NCBI GenBank assembly: GCA_036873135.1
Contig: JAPTYO010000022.1
Coordinates: forward strand, 4,708,979-4,772,978
Length of the DNA stretch: 64,000 nucleotides
Direction of reading: 5' to 3'
DNA from: Clarkia xantiana subsp. parviflora
Taxonomy: Eukaryota > Streptophyta > Magnoliopsida > Myrtales > Onagraceae
Below, one piece after another: positions 41,914 to 52,973 of this stretch. Every line of letters starts with the position of its first letter. The stretch's first letter is position 1. The position numbers and the translations under genes are program-made. Under the pieces are notes generated by a model. It ran no database searches. It was not told the DNA's origin and worked only from the letters and a program-made list of their open reading frames with translations.

Positions 41914-44243
41914 GTATTTACGTTTCGGACCTCGCAAACACGCCTGAACCACAAAAACAGATCTTACCGCAGTTACCCCGGGTCAAAACGGTCCGGATGC
42001 GCGCCGAACCCGGACCGGGGACTTCCGGATTGCCCTAAGGCAATCCGGACCAGTCCGGGTTGCCTCAGCAGTCCGGACTGGTCAGGATTACCGACTAATA
42101 CTGCGCGTTTACTCCTATTTTTCTAAGTATGAGAATTCAGTGCGCACATATCCAACTTCGATGTCGGTAAGCGTTTTCCTGTAAACCGGCATTAAATCGG
42201 GTACGGTTCTCGGGTTTCCTATAAATAGGGACCTGGGATTTAAATCAAATTGGTATCTGGGTTAACAGCCCAAAACGAATTGGTACCTCCACTAAATTTT
42301 GTGACAAATTGGTACCCGAGTTAACCGGAGTGTTGTACCGTTAGAATTTCTGGTTAGAACTAACAGAATCTCATTTTTGGCGCATGAAAATACTAAAATA
42401 CCCTTATTGCAGAATAGCTTCGTAATAGCAATTCAAAACTTTGGAACCTAATATCTCACTCATTTCTTCATCTTTTTGGACAATTTTTTTTGAAACCGCA
42501 TAACTTTTCGAGATCTATGCAAGCCAAATAGCCTTAAAGTGATTTGATCTGTTTTTTTTTTTCAATAAACACCGGTTTCCATGTTAATTCGTTCTTTTTT
42601 GTATAAAGCTCCACCGCATTCTAACACTTATCAACTTTGATTACCAATTTTTTTTACTAATTGGATTCCAATACTACAATCAAACCGTTGCTCTTGGATT
42701 CCAACACTTCTGTTTAAGAACCAAATTGATATTATACCTTTCATCCAAAAGAAAACAAAAAGCGAAAGTCTGTCGAATTAATTATTATGCAATCTATAAC
42801 TTACTAGAATTTTTCTTGATGTCTCCAGTAAACTATATTGGTGTGTCTCTAAATCAATAAACGTCACTACAAGAGAATATATGGATCTTAGCATGATAAG
42901 CTACCAATTTTTTTGTTTATATATTTTTTGGACATGCTGAAAAATTGACCAGTTCTGCAGGTCTTCGATTTTAAAAGCTTGACATGGTCCAACATAAAAT
43001 TGCAAATGGAACAGTTTTGGCAATATCTCGAAAGAAAATTTATTGTTTGTCTCTAGCCACATAGTGGTAAAATTCTTTGTGTGGTTCTTTTAATGCAAGT
43101 TCATCTTATTTTCTCACATTACGGTCATCCCTCAGGATACTGAGAGTATCAATTTCCACATGTAGATTAAATGAGAAAATAAACTATTTATTCTTGGTGT
43201 CCATTCTAATAGTTCTTCCAATACCCTTAAAAGTACTATTCATATTGTTCTATTTCAAGTATGAAACATATTTATCTATCTAAGATCCATATGTTCTCTT
43301 GCAGTGACGTTTATTGATTTAGAGACACACCAGTATAGTTTATTGGAGACATCAAGAAAAATTCCAGTAAGTTATAGATTGCATAACAATTAATTCGACA
43401 AACTTTCATTTTTGGTTTTCTTTTGGATGAAAGGTATAACATCAATTTGGTTTTTAAACAGAAGTGTTGATATGCAAAAGCAACAGTTTGATTGTAGTAT
43501 TGGAATTCAATTAGTAAAAAAAGTGGGTGATCAAGGGTGATAAGTGTTAGAATGCGGTGGAGTTTGATACAAAAAAGAATGAATTAACATGGAAAACGAT
43601 ATTTATTGAAAAAAAACTGGGAAAATCACTTTACGGCTATTTGGGTTGCATAGATCTCGAAAAATTATGTGGTTTCAAAAAAAAATTGTCTTAAAAGATG
43701 AAGAAATGAGTGATATATCGGGTTCCAAAGTTTTGAGTTGCTATTATGTAGCTATTCTGCAATAAGGGTATTATGGTCTTTTCATGCGCCAAAAATGGTA
43801 TTCCGTTAGTTTTAACTAGAAATTTTAACGGTGCAACACCCCGGTTAACTCGGGTACCAATTTGTCACAAAATTTAGTAGAGGTACCAATTTGTTTTGGG
43901 CTGTTAACCCAGGTACCAATTTGGTTTAAATCCCTAGGGACCTAGACCTCCCATTTTAGGAGTTAACTGGAAACTCTGCAGAATTGGCTATTTGTGCTTT
44001 GACCTCTCTCTACACTTTCTCTCTCTAAAATCCTGACTTTAGCATCTGAGAGGGCACAACCAGCACCACCCCCCATCTCCATGCTGGTTATCGCCCACTC
44101 TGCAGGACCTGGCATATAGAAGACTGAGACAGAGATCAAAGTTAGTTCGGGTATCGAGGTAGAAGCCAAAGTCAGTTCGTGGATCGAGGATCGAGGTCCG
44201 TGAAAAGCAGTTTGAGATATCCCAAGTGGAAACGATCTCAACA
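41914..44243 (+). mobile_element. 5' LTR of element C, main part, split by MULE 3
   Basis: 41914-42234 and 43944-44243 correspond to 51200-51793 of the 3' LTR. MULE 3 inserted at TAGGGACCT, immediately after the CCTATAAA TATA box. The LTR ends CGATCTCAACA. Its first 27 bases are at 32116-32142, left of element E. Confidence 0.9.
42235..43934. mobile_element. Foldback MULE-like element 3 (1.7 kb)
   Basis: The arms start GGGATTTAAATCAAATTGGT and end with the complement, and mirror each other for several hundred bases. Examples are the pairs GGTACCTCCACTAAATTTTG / CAAAATTTAGTAGAGGTACC and GTGTCTCTAAATCAATAAACG / its complement. A unique centre lies at about 42890-43285. The 9-bp duplication TAGGGACCT (42226-42234, 43935-43943) is present. 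The 3' LTR of C at about 51488-51500 shows the empty site with one copy. It encodes no transposase. Confidence 0.93.
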
Positions 44244-44245
44244 CT

Positions 44246-44261
44246 TGGCGCTGTCAGCGTG
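44246..44261 (+). other. Primer binding site, element C
   Basis: TGGCGCTGTCAGCGTG starts two bases after the LTR. The core differs from B and E by a C to T change and has a different 3' half. Confidence 0.8.
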
Positions 44262-44294
44262 ATTTGAGCAAGAAGTCGTTCCATACCGCAAGCT

Positions 44295-44678
44295 ATGACA
44301 TGCAAACGTACGAAGAGGGCGGGTGCAAGCAAGCCGAAGCCGACGAGAAGCCAAGAAGGACCTTCTCACATTCCAGATGCAGAGTCTACCGCCTCCTCCA
44401 TGTCAACTGCAAATGCGCCTTCCGCGCAGCATGGTCCCGACGTCCAGGACGAGGTACTAGTTCACGAGTTCGAGCAAAGGACGGAAAGGAACAAAGAGTT
44501 CCCATACGGGATGCCAGCTGACGGAGTGCAGCAGCAAGCAAGAGGCGCAAGCAACCTGCCACCAGTAACGCCAGCTATGATGGATGCGCTTGAAGAGCTT
44601 ATCGCATTCAGGGAGACTCTAAAGAATCAAGGATACGCCGTATCCTCCATGCCAACAAGCAGTGTGCCTTTCGCATAG
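44295..44678 (+). CDS. gag: Gag N-terminal region, copy 1, element C
   Basis: Starting at MTCKRTKRAG, 127 residues of basic low-complexity sequence lead into RTERNKEFPYGMPADGV and PAMMDALEELIAFRETLKN, the conserved gag N-terminal helix. The frame stops before the gag core. A second, diverged copy of the same region follows at about 44985-45290, so C has an internal duplication. Confidence 0.7.
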   Translation: MTCKRTKRAGASKPKPTRSQEGPSHIPDAESTASSMSTANAPSAQHGPDVQDEVLVHEFEQRTERNKEFPYGMPADGVQQQARGASNLPPVTPAMMDALEELIAFRETLKNQGYAVSSMPTSSVPFA

Positions 44679-44729
44679 CATGGCCTTGAAGTCCAGATTA
44701 CGATATACATTGCATCCCATTCAGAAAAA

Positions 44730-45602
44730 ATGGCAAACGTACATGTGATCCATGGAGACTTCGATGCTGGAGGCGAGAAGTCCTACGAGCAAGCAGGGTA
44801 CGTTGTAAAGACCGTGCACAAGTCCCAGGATGCCGTCATGAAGTATGATGACATGAAGTATGCCGACATAAAGGATGCCGTCATGAAGGATGCTGCCATA
44901 AAAGATGTCATTGGTGTCTCATCAAAGGACAAAGAGCACAATGTGCACCACGACGCATTGGTCATAACCACGCAGAAGTTGACAAGAAGTCAACTTGGAT
45001 CCTCCCACATGTCTGTTGCCACATCCAATGCCTTCTTCATGCCAACAAGAAGTGCGCCCTTCGCACAGTATGACCAAGGAGTCCACAATGCAAGGCACGT
45101 TACACCCCCACTGGGATTTGAGCCTAAGAAGCACATCAATAAAGAATTTTCCTACGGGATGCCAGAAGAGGGAGTCCCCCAATATGAAGGTGTCAACCCT
45201 CCACTACCTATTACTCCTACCATGATGGCCGCGCTCGAAGAGCTGCTTGCATTACGAAGGATGCAAAGGAACCAAGGATATGCCCCGCCACCACCACCAC
45301 CTCCTCCTCCAAAGAACGGACAAACCAAGGAGACAAGTGCAATGTCCCGAAACACAAGTCATCAAGACATACGCACCAGGAGTAGGGGGGCAATTCACGG
45401 AAGGTACCTTCCATTACCGACAAACAACGCAAGGAGTTGCGCGCTCATACAACTCGTATATGATAGCACAATACCAAGAAGGGACATGGAAAAAACCTCC
45501 AACCTCTTGCCCAAAAAGGCACAAGGAAGGTTCCTCCGTGATGACAAGCCAAGACGACGGCAACATCCGTCACAAGGAGGGATGGAGAAAACCTGTGGAT
45601 GA
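44730..45602 (+). pseudogene. Rearranged linker, protease stub and second gag N-terminus, element C
   Basis: This begins MANVHVIHGDFDAGG, the gag/PR linker also found at the start of A's protein (MAGVYVIHGGYGAGG). Degenerate repeats follow (DAVMK, DDMKY, DAAIK), then the start of protease (DKEHNVHHDALVITT) without its active site. It then jumps to a second gag N-terminal region (KEFSYGMPEEGV, TMMAALEELLALRR) and a Pro run. The gag core and protease body are absent. This is a mosaic produced by internal duplication and deletion. Confidence 0.7.
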
Positions 45603-46365
45603 CGATGATGTCCCAATCGCGGGACTTACAACAAGAACTTTGAAGGCAATAATTGAGGAAAAGATGGACGCTTCCTGGTAAAAGAGACAACAAAAACAAA
45701 AGAGACAATTCCAGTCAGACGTTCAAAAGCTCAAAGAGACCAATCTCGCCAAATGTGTTCCATTGAACACACCGCTGCCTGTCATCTTGAAAGAAATGAA
45801 GGAGACCAAGCTTTGGAAAAAGCCCTCTAAATTCCGCAAAGGCCCATTGGGGAAAGATGAAAGCAAATGGTGTGAAAATCACGAAGTGTACCACGAGACG
45901 GACAGTTGTGTCAGCCTAAGATTCCATGTAAACAACTTCATTTTAAAAGGAGAAATGAAGAAGTATATCGACCAAAGCAATAAGCATCAAAAGAAATCTC
46001 ATGTGGAGTCTTCAGGAAAGGGCAAAGGAAAAGAAAAGGCGAATAATAATCCACCTCTCGCGAAGCGTGGGAAGAACAACGTCATTCATAGAACCAATTA
46101 TAACGACTTCTGCAGTTCTGGGAGCACGAAGGTGGAAGAAACAAATGTCAAACGCCCGGAAAACAAGCTTCCCCGTTCACTTGAGCCAATGACTGTCTTC
46201 CTTTGCAAGAACGTTGAAGAACGGTGCAAGCACCATAAAACTGGGGGGCATAACACCAACATTTGTTCATCCCCAAGGGTGGAGGTTGAAGAGCTTAACA
46301 CGCTAGATGCACTAAGGAACTATGTGGCACGTGGTAGAATCAACTTGCTGACAAGTCACCTATGA
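45247..46365 (+). pseudogene. Two gag zinc-motif regions fused, element C
   Basis: One frame with a single stop (45679-45681) has TLKAIIEEKMDASW, then PLPVILKEMKETKLW and a first zinc-type motif (WCENHEVYHETDSC, then helix RFHVNNFILKGEMKKYI). The linker NNVIHR follows, then directly a second motif (RCKHHKTGGHNTNIC, then RVEVEELNTLDALRNYV). In B these two motifs are separated by the protease and the gag2 helix domain, so C has lost that segment but kept both zinc regions. Confidence 0.75.
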
Positions 46366-48757
46366 AGACGTCAAACACATCATCAATCCCTTTATCTCCT
46401 TTTTTGCATATCTACTTTAAGTCTTCTTAAATTAAGTACAACTTATGCTTATTAACCTAAGTACTTTTCGAAAAGAGCGGTCAGTTGACGCCCTCCTGTA
46501 ATCCGTTGTACGAACTCCAAATATCTAATGAAGGTTAAATCTACTTTCGTAGGTACCTTATTGAACTATGTTCATTACTTTGGAATAAAACCAAAAGCAA
46601 CGCACATATTAATCGCGTCAACAACACAAGCTATCGCACTAGGAACAACAAACGGCTTAGGCCATATACACCCATATGTCTGTTATCAACACCAAGCATC
46701 GCCCTCAAAAGACGATATCTCCTACTAAAACAAGGTCCAGGTAACACGCGTTATTGCCAAAGGTAAACTCAGGTATGAGATAACAACTTCACAACAGCAC
46801 TACTATGAATAAATCAGACCACTCAAGTAGGAGAACTACTCAGGGTAGCCTGGTTTAGTCAAAACAGAATCCAAGTTGAACGGAACAGACTAGTCGCGAA
46901 TAGTCTGATCCAGTCATATTGGCATTGCAGGCGATAGAGCCATATGAGGAGATTTATAACTCCATTCTATTCCTTAACCAATATATATCTCAAAGTATTG
47001 CGACTAATTTGAGACAGGTTATATGTACATCCAAGAGATGTCTCAATGACACATCTTATCTAGAGAACAACACTAGGAGGAGCTGTATGCAACACTCTCT
47101 AGAATTCTCTATCTATGGACATTCTACTTAGGCATCTAAGCCAAGTAATGGTCGCGTATATATCATTTGCATCATCACAACAAGTCTCCAAGTTAATTAT
47201 AACTCGCGACATCTCAGCGAATATTCTACTCAAACCTCAGCTCTTACCTTGGAAACAATACAAATCAACGATCATACAGACGTATGTGTATCATACTAAG
47301 GAAGCATCGACGCGTATCGACTAAAGGATACATCAGCAATGCATAGTCTCTCCTTGTACATACATATTCACAAACACATACATTGGGTGGTACTTGAAAA
47401 GCTCCGCTCCCGACATGTCCGCACCTATCACATTTGCACTAAGGGAAATATCCTACACAACGAAGGGATCCTCGTATCAGATTCCTTTAGTCTATTTATT
47501 ATATGCATTAGTTAAAACGAAATCCATAACTCCATATTTTTACAAACTTACAAACATTTCAACTATCTGACAAAGCGTAACCCTGTTCGTAGGTACATAC
47601 TACACTATGATTACTACATCGGAATTGCGCCAAGTAACAACCTATGCGCATAATATCTACTTCAACAATACAAGTTAAGCATTATGTTCAAGGAAGGACT
47701 TATGGCATACAACGCCGACATACCTATTATCTACATCAACAAGGAAGTTGATTTCTCCATCCAAAATGGCGTCTATCTCAAGAAGGTGTCGGCAACACAA
47801 AGTCATCGCGCTATGTGCACAGTCAACTTATATGTCGCAATGACAACTTGCGGATTATCTACAAAAAGGGACTTATAAAAATTCTCTACTCAAAGTGACG
47901 ACTATTCCAAAGGCGTCAACAACAAGCAATATCTTGGATAAACACTAAGATTTACTATAAAAAAATGGCATGCTACGAAATGCTCTTAAAGGCAAATCCT
48001 CATGTTCATAGTCATTCCCTGCATACAAACCAGGATGCGGCACTTAGGTGGGACTGATCACCCCATCGTGGCGGAAGTCCTCTTGTTAGACGACAACCCC
48101 ACACATCTACAAAGTATGTATATCCCTCTTAAGGGTTCATACGCCATGAAGATACATTCCTTGATAGGATGGCTTCATGTACACTCAAACTATACATATC
48201 CTCTTAAGGATGCAGACATAAGGAATACCTATACCTTAAGTGGGCGGGCTTCATTCAAAAACGCTAGCAGGAGCGCACCTTGTTTGAAAAACTCACCAAA
48301 CTTACAAGTCGAGTCTTGTACAACGTCGCCTTAGAGTGGAACTAAGAGACGGTATAAACTTAAGTCTTGCTTCGTCAAGACGACACTGCTACATGTCAAG
48401 GGCCAAGTGCCAAGTACATTATTACATGCAATGCTACAAGTACCTAGTGTACGCATCTTGCCATGCCTTGGAATCTAACCAAGAGGGGCGCTCATAACAC
48501 TCAACAATGTGCGACATACAGTCGCAACTACGGACATCATGCTCATCATCTAAGGATATATATCTTAATATGCAATTCCAATACATACGGACAGTGAAGA
48601 TAACCGAAGGATTCAACATGCTGGAAGCAGACAACTTAATACCAACCAGGAGTGCGACATAACTCTTCAACATGGGCGCGACAAGCAGAAATGCATGCAT
48701 CAAAATCAGCCATCTTCAAGTTCAAGCTTCAAGTGTGAAGAAGTAAACATCGCTTAC
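46366..48757. other. Non-coding interior of element C
   Basis: No reading frame or motif is recognised on either strand. By position it should correspond to the 3' end of the sense genes and the last antisense exons of D, but I could not read any similarity by eye. Confidence 0.45.
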
Positions 48758-49196
48758 CTCAATGGGAGGAACGCTCCTCCTTGGGCCGGTCCCTCGACCG
48801 GGGGGCAGAAGGCGCCACCGCACGACCCTCAACTCTATTCCCTTTATCGCAAGAAGGAGTTGGCACGGTCGCACTCGGCATAGAGAACTAAGAATCGCTC
48901 GAGGAACGCGCCCTTGCGACGGATCTTTTGAATTGTGCTAAAGCCAGGAATTGCAACCACGCGTCCAGTCGCATGTACGGAGCAACTTGCAAACAAAAGC
49001 AACATGAAAGCAACAACTTGGAAAATTAACAAGTTCAAAGAAGATACAAGGAGGTGCCTTACTCACAAGTTCTTTACTGCAACCATGTCTGGATACTCGG
49101 AAGTAGCGGGGGCAATGGGGCGGACATCTTTTCCAATAAGCGAATTACCGTGTACATCGGCTGTCTGCAAAGACGAGCTTTTTCCATCAGTCCGAC
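48758..49196 (-). pseudogene. Antisense-gene exons 2 and 3, element C
   Basis: Minus-strand exons 49196-49067 and 48985-48758 match D's exons 2 and 3 with the same GT/AG boundaries. Exon 2 starts GTCGGACTGATGGAAAAAGC (D: GTCGTTTTGATGGAAAAAGC). Exon 3 contains CTTGCGATAAAGGGAA and GCCCCCCGGTCGAGGGACCG and ends at a GTAAGC donor. Exon 1 (the Transposase_28-like domain) and exons 4-5 are missing. Confidence 0.75.
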
Positions 49197-49389
49197 CTAC
49201 ATTACAACATAATACAAGTCATAAAGATCATCAACATACTTCAAGCTGTCAACATATTACCAAGTGTTAGCATACGACAAGGTGTTGACATACAACATAT
49301 GTTTACATCAAGCATATGGATACCGCGTACATAGCCAGGGATAGAGAAAAGATTTTAAGTGTGGGGGCAAGTACGCACATACAAGCGCG

Positions 49390-50040
49390 TACATATGAGC
49401 ACGCGCATACAGATGTCGACATATGACAAGGTGTCGGCTATCAAGAATATTCTCTAAGTGTTCCAACCATATCGGCTGTCGACATATGGCAAGGTGTCGA
49501 CTATCAAGTGATATGTTCTAAGTGTTCCACTATGTCAGCAATCGACACATAACAAGGTGTCGACCATCAAGGAATATTTTCTAAGTGTTTTGCTCAGGAT
49601 GACAGTCAACATATTGCAACCGGTCAGCATGCTACTAAGTGTCAACATGCTACCACGTGTCAACATACAACAAGCCGTCAGCATACTATCAAATATCTAT
49701 GTACGACAAGGTGCCGGCATGCAGCAAAATATGGTTGAAGTATTTTCTAAGTATTTCGCTTACGACATGGGAGTATACACGACAAGAAACCAACCGACGG
49801 AAAATATTGTCTAAATATTTCCTTGATGTCAACAATCAACAAGCGGCATGGAATCAACTATCTAGGAGCATTCTCCAAGTATACTAGCATGACGACGGAT
49901 AACGTACATCAAGTGGCAAATATCAACTACTAAGAAATATTTTCCAAGTGTTTCTATGCCGGCGGTCGACAAGAATCATATGACTACATCAATGGTAACA
50001 AGCACTAGATATTATTGAATATTTTCTAATTGTTTTAGCA
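49390..50040. repeat. Degenerate minisatellite, element C
   Basis: Imperfect repeats carry TCGACATATGACAAGGTGTC and AAATATTTTCTAAGTGTT. They correspond, inverted in the window and in the same orientation within the element, to the much more regular array in D (58975-60135). Confidence 0.75.
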
Positions 50041-51160
50041 TGTTTGCAGACAGGAACCAATGATCAATACATGATGCTCAACGCACATTGCCTAAGGCAT
50101 CACTACCAACACACAACCATTGACGACCATGTACGAACAACTACCGATCGTCAACATCGAGCATGCTAAAACAACGGCTAAGGCATGGAGCAACATGTCG
50201 ACAATGAATACTATGCATAAGGGAAGTGTAACAATTCATTTGCACTTTTCTAAAATTTTCAGCACTTAGAAATTTTTTGGCCGATTTGAGACTAACTAAG
50301 TATCCTAATGCATTTCATCAAACACCCTGTATGCATGTTAAGGTGACCACTCCAAATTTACACCTCCATAGGCTCCTTCTTCAACAAACAATGAGAGCTT
50401 CTTGGAAAACTATCAAGGGAGGATGTAAGTTAATGACTACTCTCTCTCATAATTTTCATTAATAGTGTCTACACCATATGCTAAGGAATAAACTCATATC
50501 TATTTTCGCACAAGTCCCTAGCATCATGTATGAGCATGTTTACATCTCTCCTATGCTTACATTACTTACATGCTCCCTAATGTTGCATGACGCGCTACGT
50601 ACGATCATTATCGCATGTTGCGTACGTATAGGTTATTATGCATGTTATTATTTTTATATATGCATAATTTTAACTTATGATTGCTACATGATTATTTTTA
50701 TAATCTAAGTATGAATTGCATGTTTACATCATCTTCTACGTTTACATCATGCTTCATGTTGACAAGCATGCTCTCCAATTCTATATTGCTCTAAGTATTT
50801 TTCTCATTGCACGATTATGTCATCCATGTGCTATGTTGTCATCTCCATGTTAACATCATCTTACACGTTTACATCATGTACCATGATGACACCACGTTGC
50901 ATGATTATTTATTATTCCAAGTATCTCGCTTATTGCATGTTATTACGAATAAGTCGTTAACTGCACATTATTATATGTATACCTTCTGTTACGCTAACCC
51001 CGTGAACAGATTATGTACGTTCATCGAAAAAATAAAGATGGACGAATTTGTGCTCCACGCATTCGATTGACAAACAGGCCACCCCTGAGGTCAGTGCCGA
51101 ACCTAAATTGGACGAATATCCTATCTTAAATAGAGTTAAGCAGGGGTTCTGAACCGCTAC
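50041..51160. other. Interior of C homologous to D's antisense leader
   Basis: 50220-51070 resembles D 57670-58740 in inverted window orientation, for example the stretch around CCTAATGCATTTCATCAAAC. It holds no ORF. The GC-rich block present in D (58380-58510) is absent here. Confidence 0.55.
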
Positions 51161-51176
51161 TTGACTCGGGGGCAAG
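51161..51176 (+). other. Polypurine tract, element C
   Basis: TTGACTCGGGGGCAAG abuts the 3' LTR. Confidence 0.85.
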
Positions 51177-51793
51177 TGTTGGGTATCTGTAAAATTCGGG
51201 TTCGTATTTACATTTCCGACCTCGCAAACACGCCAGAACCACAAAACGGATCTTACCGCAGTTACCCCGGGTCAAAACGGTCCGGATGCGCGCCGCACTC
51301 GGACCGGGGACTTCCGGATTGCCCTTAGGCAATCCGGACCATGGTCCGGATTACCGACTAGTACTGCGCGTTTACTCCTATTTTTTCCAAGTATGAGAAG
51401 TCAGTGCGCACATAGCCAACCTCGATGACGGTAAGCGTTTTCCTGTAAACCGGCATTAAATCGGGTACGGTTCTCGGGTTTCCTATAAATAGGGACCTAG
51501 ACCTCCCATTTTAGGAGTTAACTGAAACACTGCAGAATTGGCTATTTGTGCTCAGACCTCTCTCTACACTTTCTCTCTCTAAAATCCTGACTTTAGCATC
51601 GGAGAGGGCACAACCAGCACCACCTCCCCCCCTCTCCATGCTGGTTGTCGCCCGCTATGCAGGACCTGGCATATAGAAGATTGAGACAGAGATCAAAGTT
51701 AGTTCGAGGATCAAGGTAGAAGCCAAAGACAGTTCGTGGATCGAGGTCTGTGAAAAGCAGTTCGAGATATCCCAAGTGGAAACGATCTCAACA
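51177..51793 (+). mobile_element. 3' LTR of element C (intact)
   Basis: 617 bp, TGTTGGGTATCTG ... CGATCTCAACA. It carries the TATA box (CCTATAAA near 51482-51489), the CTCTCTCTAAAATCC leader and the C-tract hairpin near 51617-51650. It preserves the sequence that MULE 3 and element E interrupted in the 5' copy. Confidence 0.93.
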
Positions 51794-51798
51794 GATCA

Positions 51799-52269
51799 CA
51801 TAAGGTTAACTCGCTTTTTTTGCCACTTAGGTTAACTGGTTTAAACAAATAAAAGAACGTATAATAAAAAAAAATTACTGTAAGGTTGCAATTTCTGCTT
51901 CATAACTAATTCCCAACAAAGTAAATCACAAATAAAGAGACCGATATAATTTTTATTTATACCTGCAATATCAACCTTGAGCACCTTTTGAAAAACTGAA
52001 GTGAAAAAAACTTGGTTCATACATAAAATATGAGAATTAATTAACAAACACCGACCAATGAGAACTGGAGTTGATGACGTGACGATTATTTAGCAATCTA
52101 GCCAAAATTGCATCTCAATTATATTTTATATAGAAGATAGATATAGATAGATAGATAAATATAGATAGATAGATAAATATATATATATAAAAGATTTTTA
52201 TTTATTCTTGAAATATCAACCTTTAGCACTTTTGGACAAATTAAAGAGAAAAAAAACTCGGTTCATACA
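51799..52269. mobile_element. Second copy of the Helitron-like locus (right part)
   Basis: It is similar to 26500-26951 over its whole length, including GATA-type repeats (52134-52195). It ends at ATACA, where element G inserted. Confidence 0.75.
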
Positions 52270-52973
52270 TGTTAAGACACGGGGTCCTGAATGCCTTCTC
52301 GCTTCGTATCTCCGCTCTTCTTACTCTCGAGGTACCTGCAAATGGGCACCGAGGGGGTTCCCGGTAAGCCCACTCCAATGCTTAAGTAAGTATAGGCTTT
52401 TAGAGAGAGAAAGTAAAAATGCTAGAGAGAGAGCAAGATTACCCAAAATGAACAGAGGAGAGCTCTATTTATAGAGTTCCTATTAGACCGTCCCGGTTCC
52501 GATGCTTTTCCGGTCCGGCTGTGGCGGTTTAGTGACATAAACGGTGTTGACCATAAATATGGTGGATTTGACCTTGGTCTGACCACACCCAAGTTTAATA
52601 TAGTGTAAGTGTCGAGGAATGGCCCTCGGGGGTAATCCCCTGGAGAAATATCATCCGGGGTAAGGTTCCCGAACGAGCACCACTCGTCCGGATGAGGGTG
52701 GGGGCGGGGGAGGGGGGTACCCGTCCTGGTACCCCCTAGCCCCGCCCAGGGTAACCTTGTGGGAGGGGCTCCATCCGGGTTACCCGAGTGAAGTGTCTCC
52801 GTTCGGGTACCCCGAGTGGTTTTGGCCACTCGGGGTATTTTTCTAGCCTCGGTGTTTTTGGGCCTAAGTGTTTTTTGGGCCTCGGGGTGTCCGTTTGTCC
52901 AAACTTCGAATTATAGTCAAATATGGCCTAATTATAGGGCCCAATTTGTAATAGCTTGAGCGTATATCCAACA
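52270..52973 (-). mobile_element. 3' LTR of Tat-type element G
   Basis: 704 bp, plus strand TGTTAAGACACGGGG ... TATATCCAACA, followed by the PPT complement TTTGCCCCCCGAGTCAAG (52974-52991). A truncated duplicate lies at 26952-27349. Confidence 0.88.

Larger units (their letters stand above)
32116..51793 (+). mobile_element. Tat-type retrotransposon C, split by E and MULE 3
   Basis: The 5' LTR is in three pieces (32116-32142, 41914-42234, 43944-44243), the 3' LTR is 51177-51793, and the duplication GATCA flanks both ends (32111-32115, 51794-51798). The internal part has rearranged gag sequence and no RT or integrase, then a long non-coding stretch with two antisense exons. The pre-insertion sequence is preserved in the paralogous copy near 26490. 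Family 2, with D. Confidence 0.92.
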
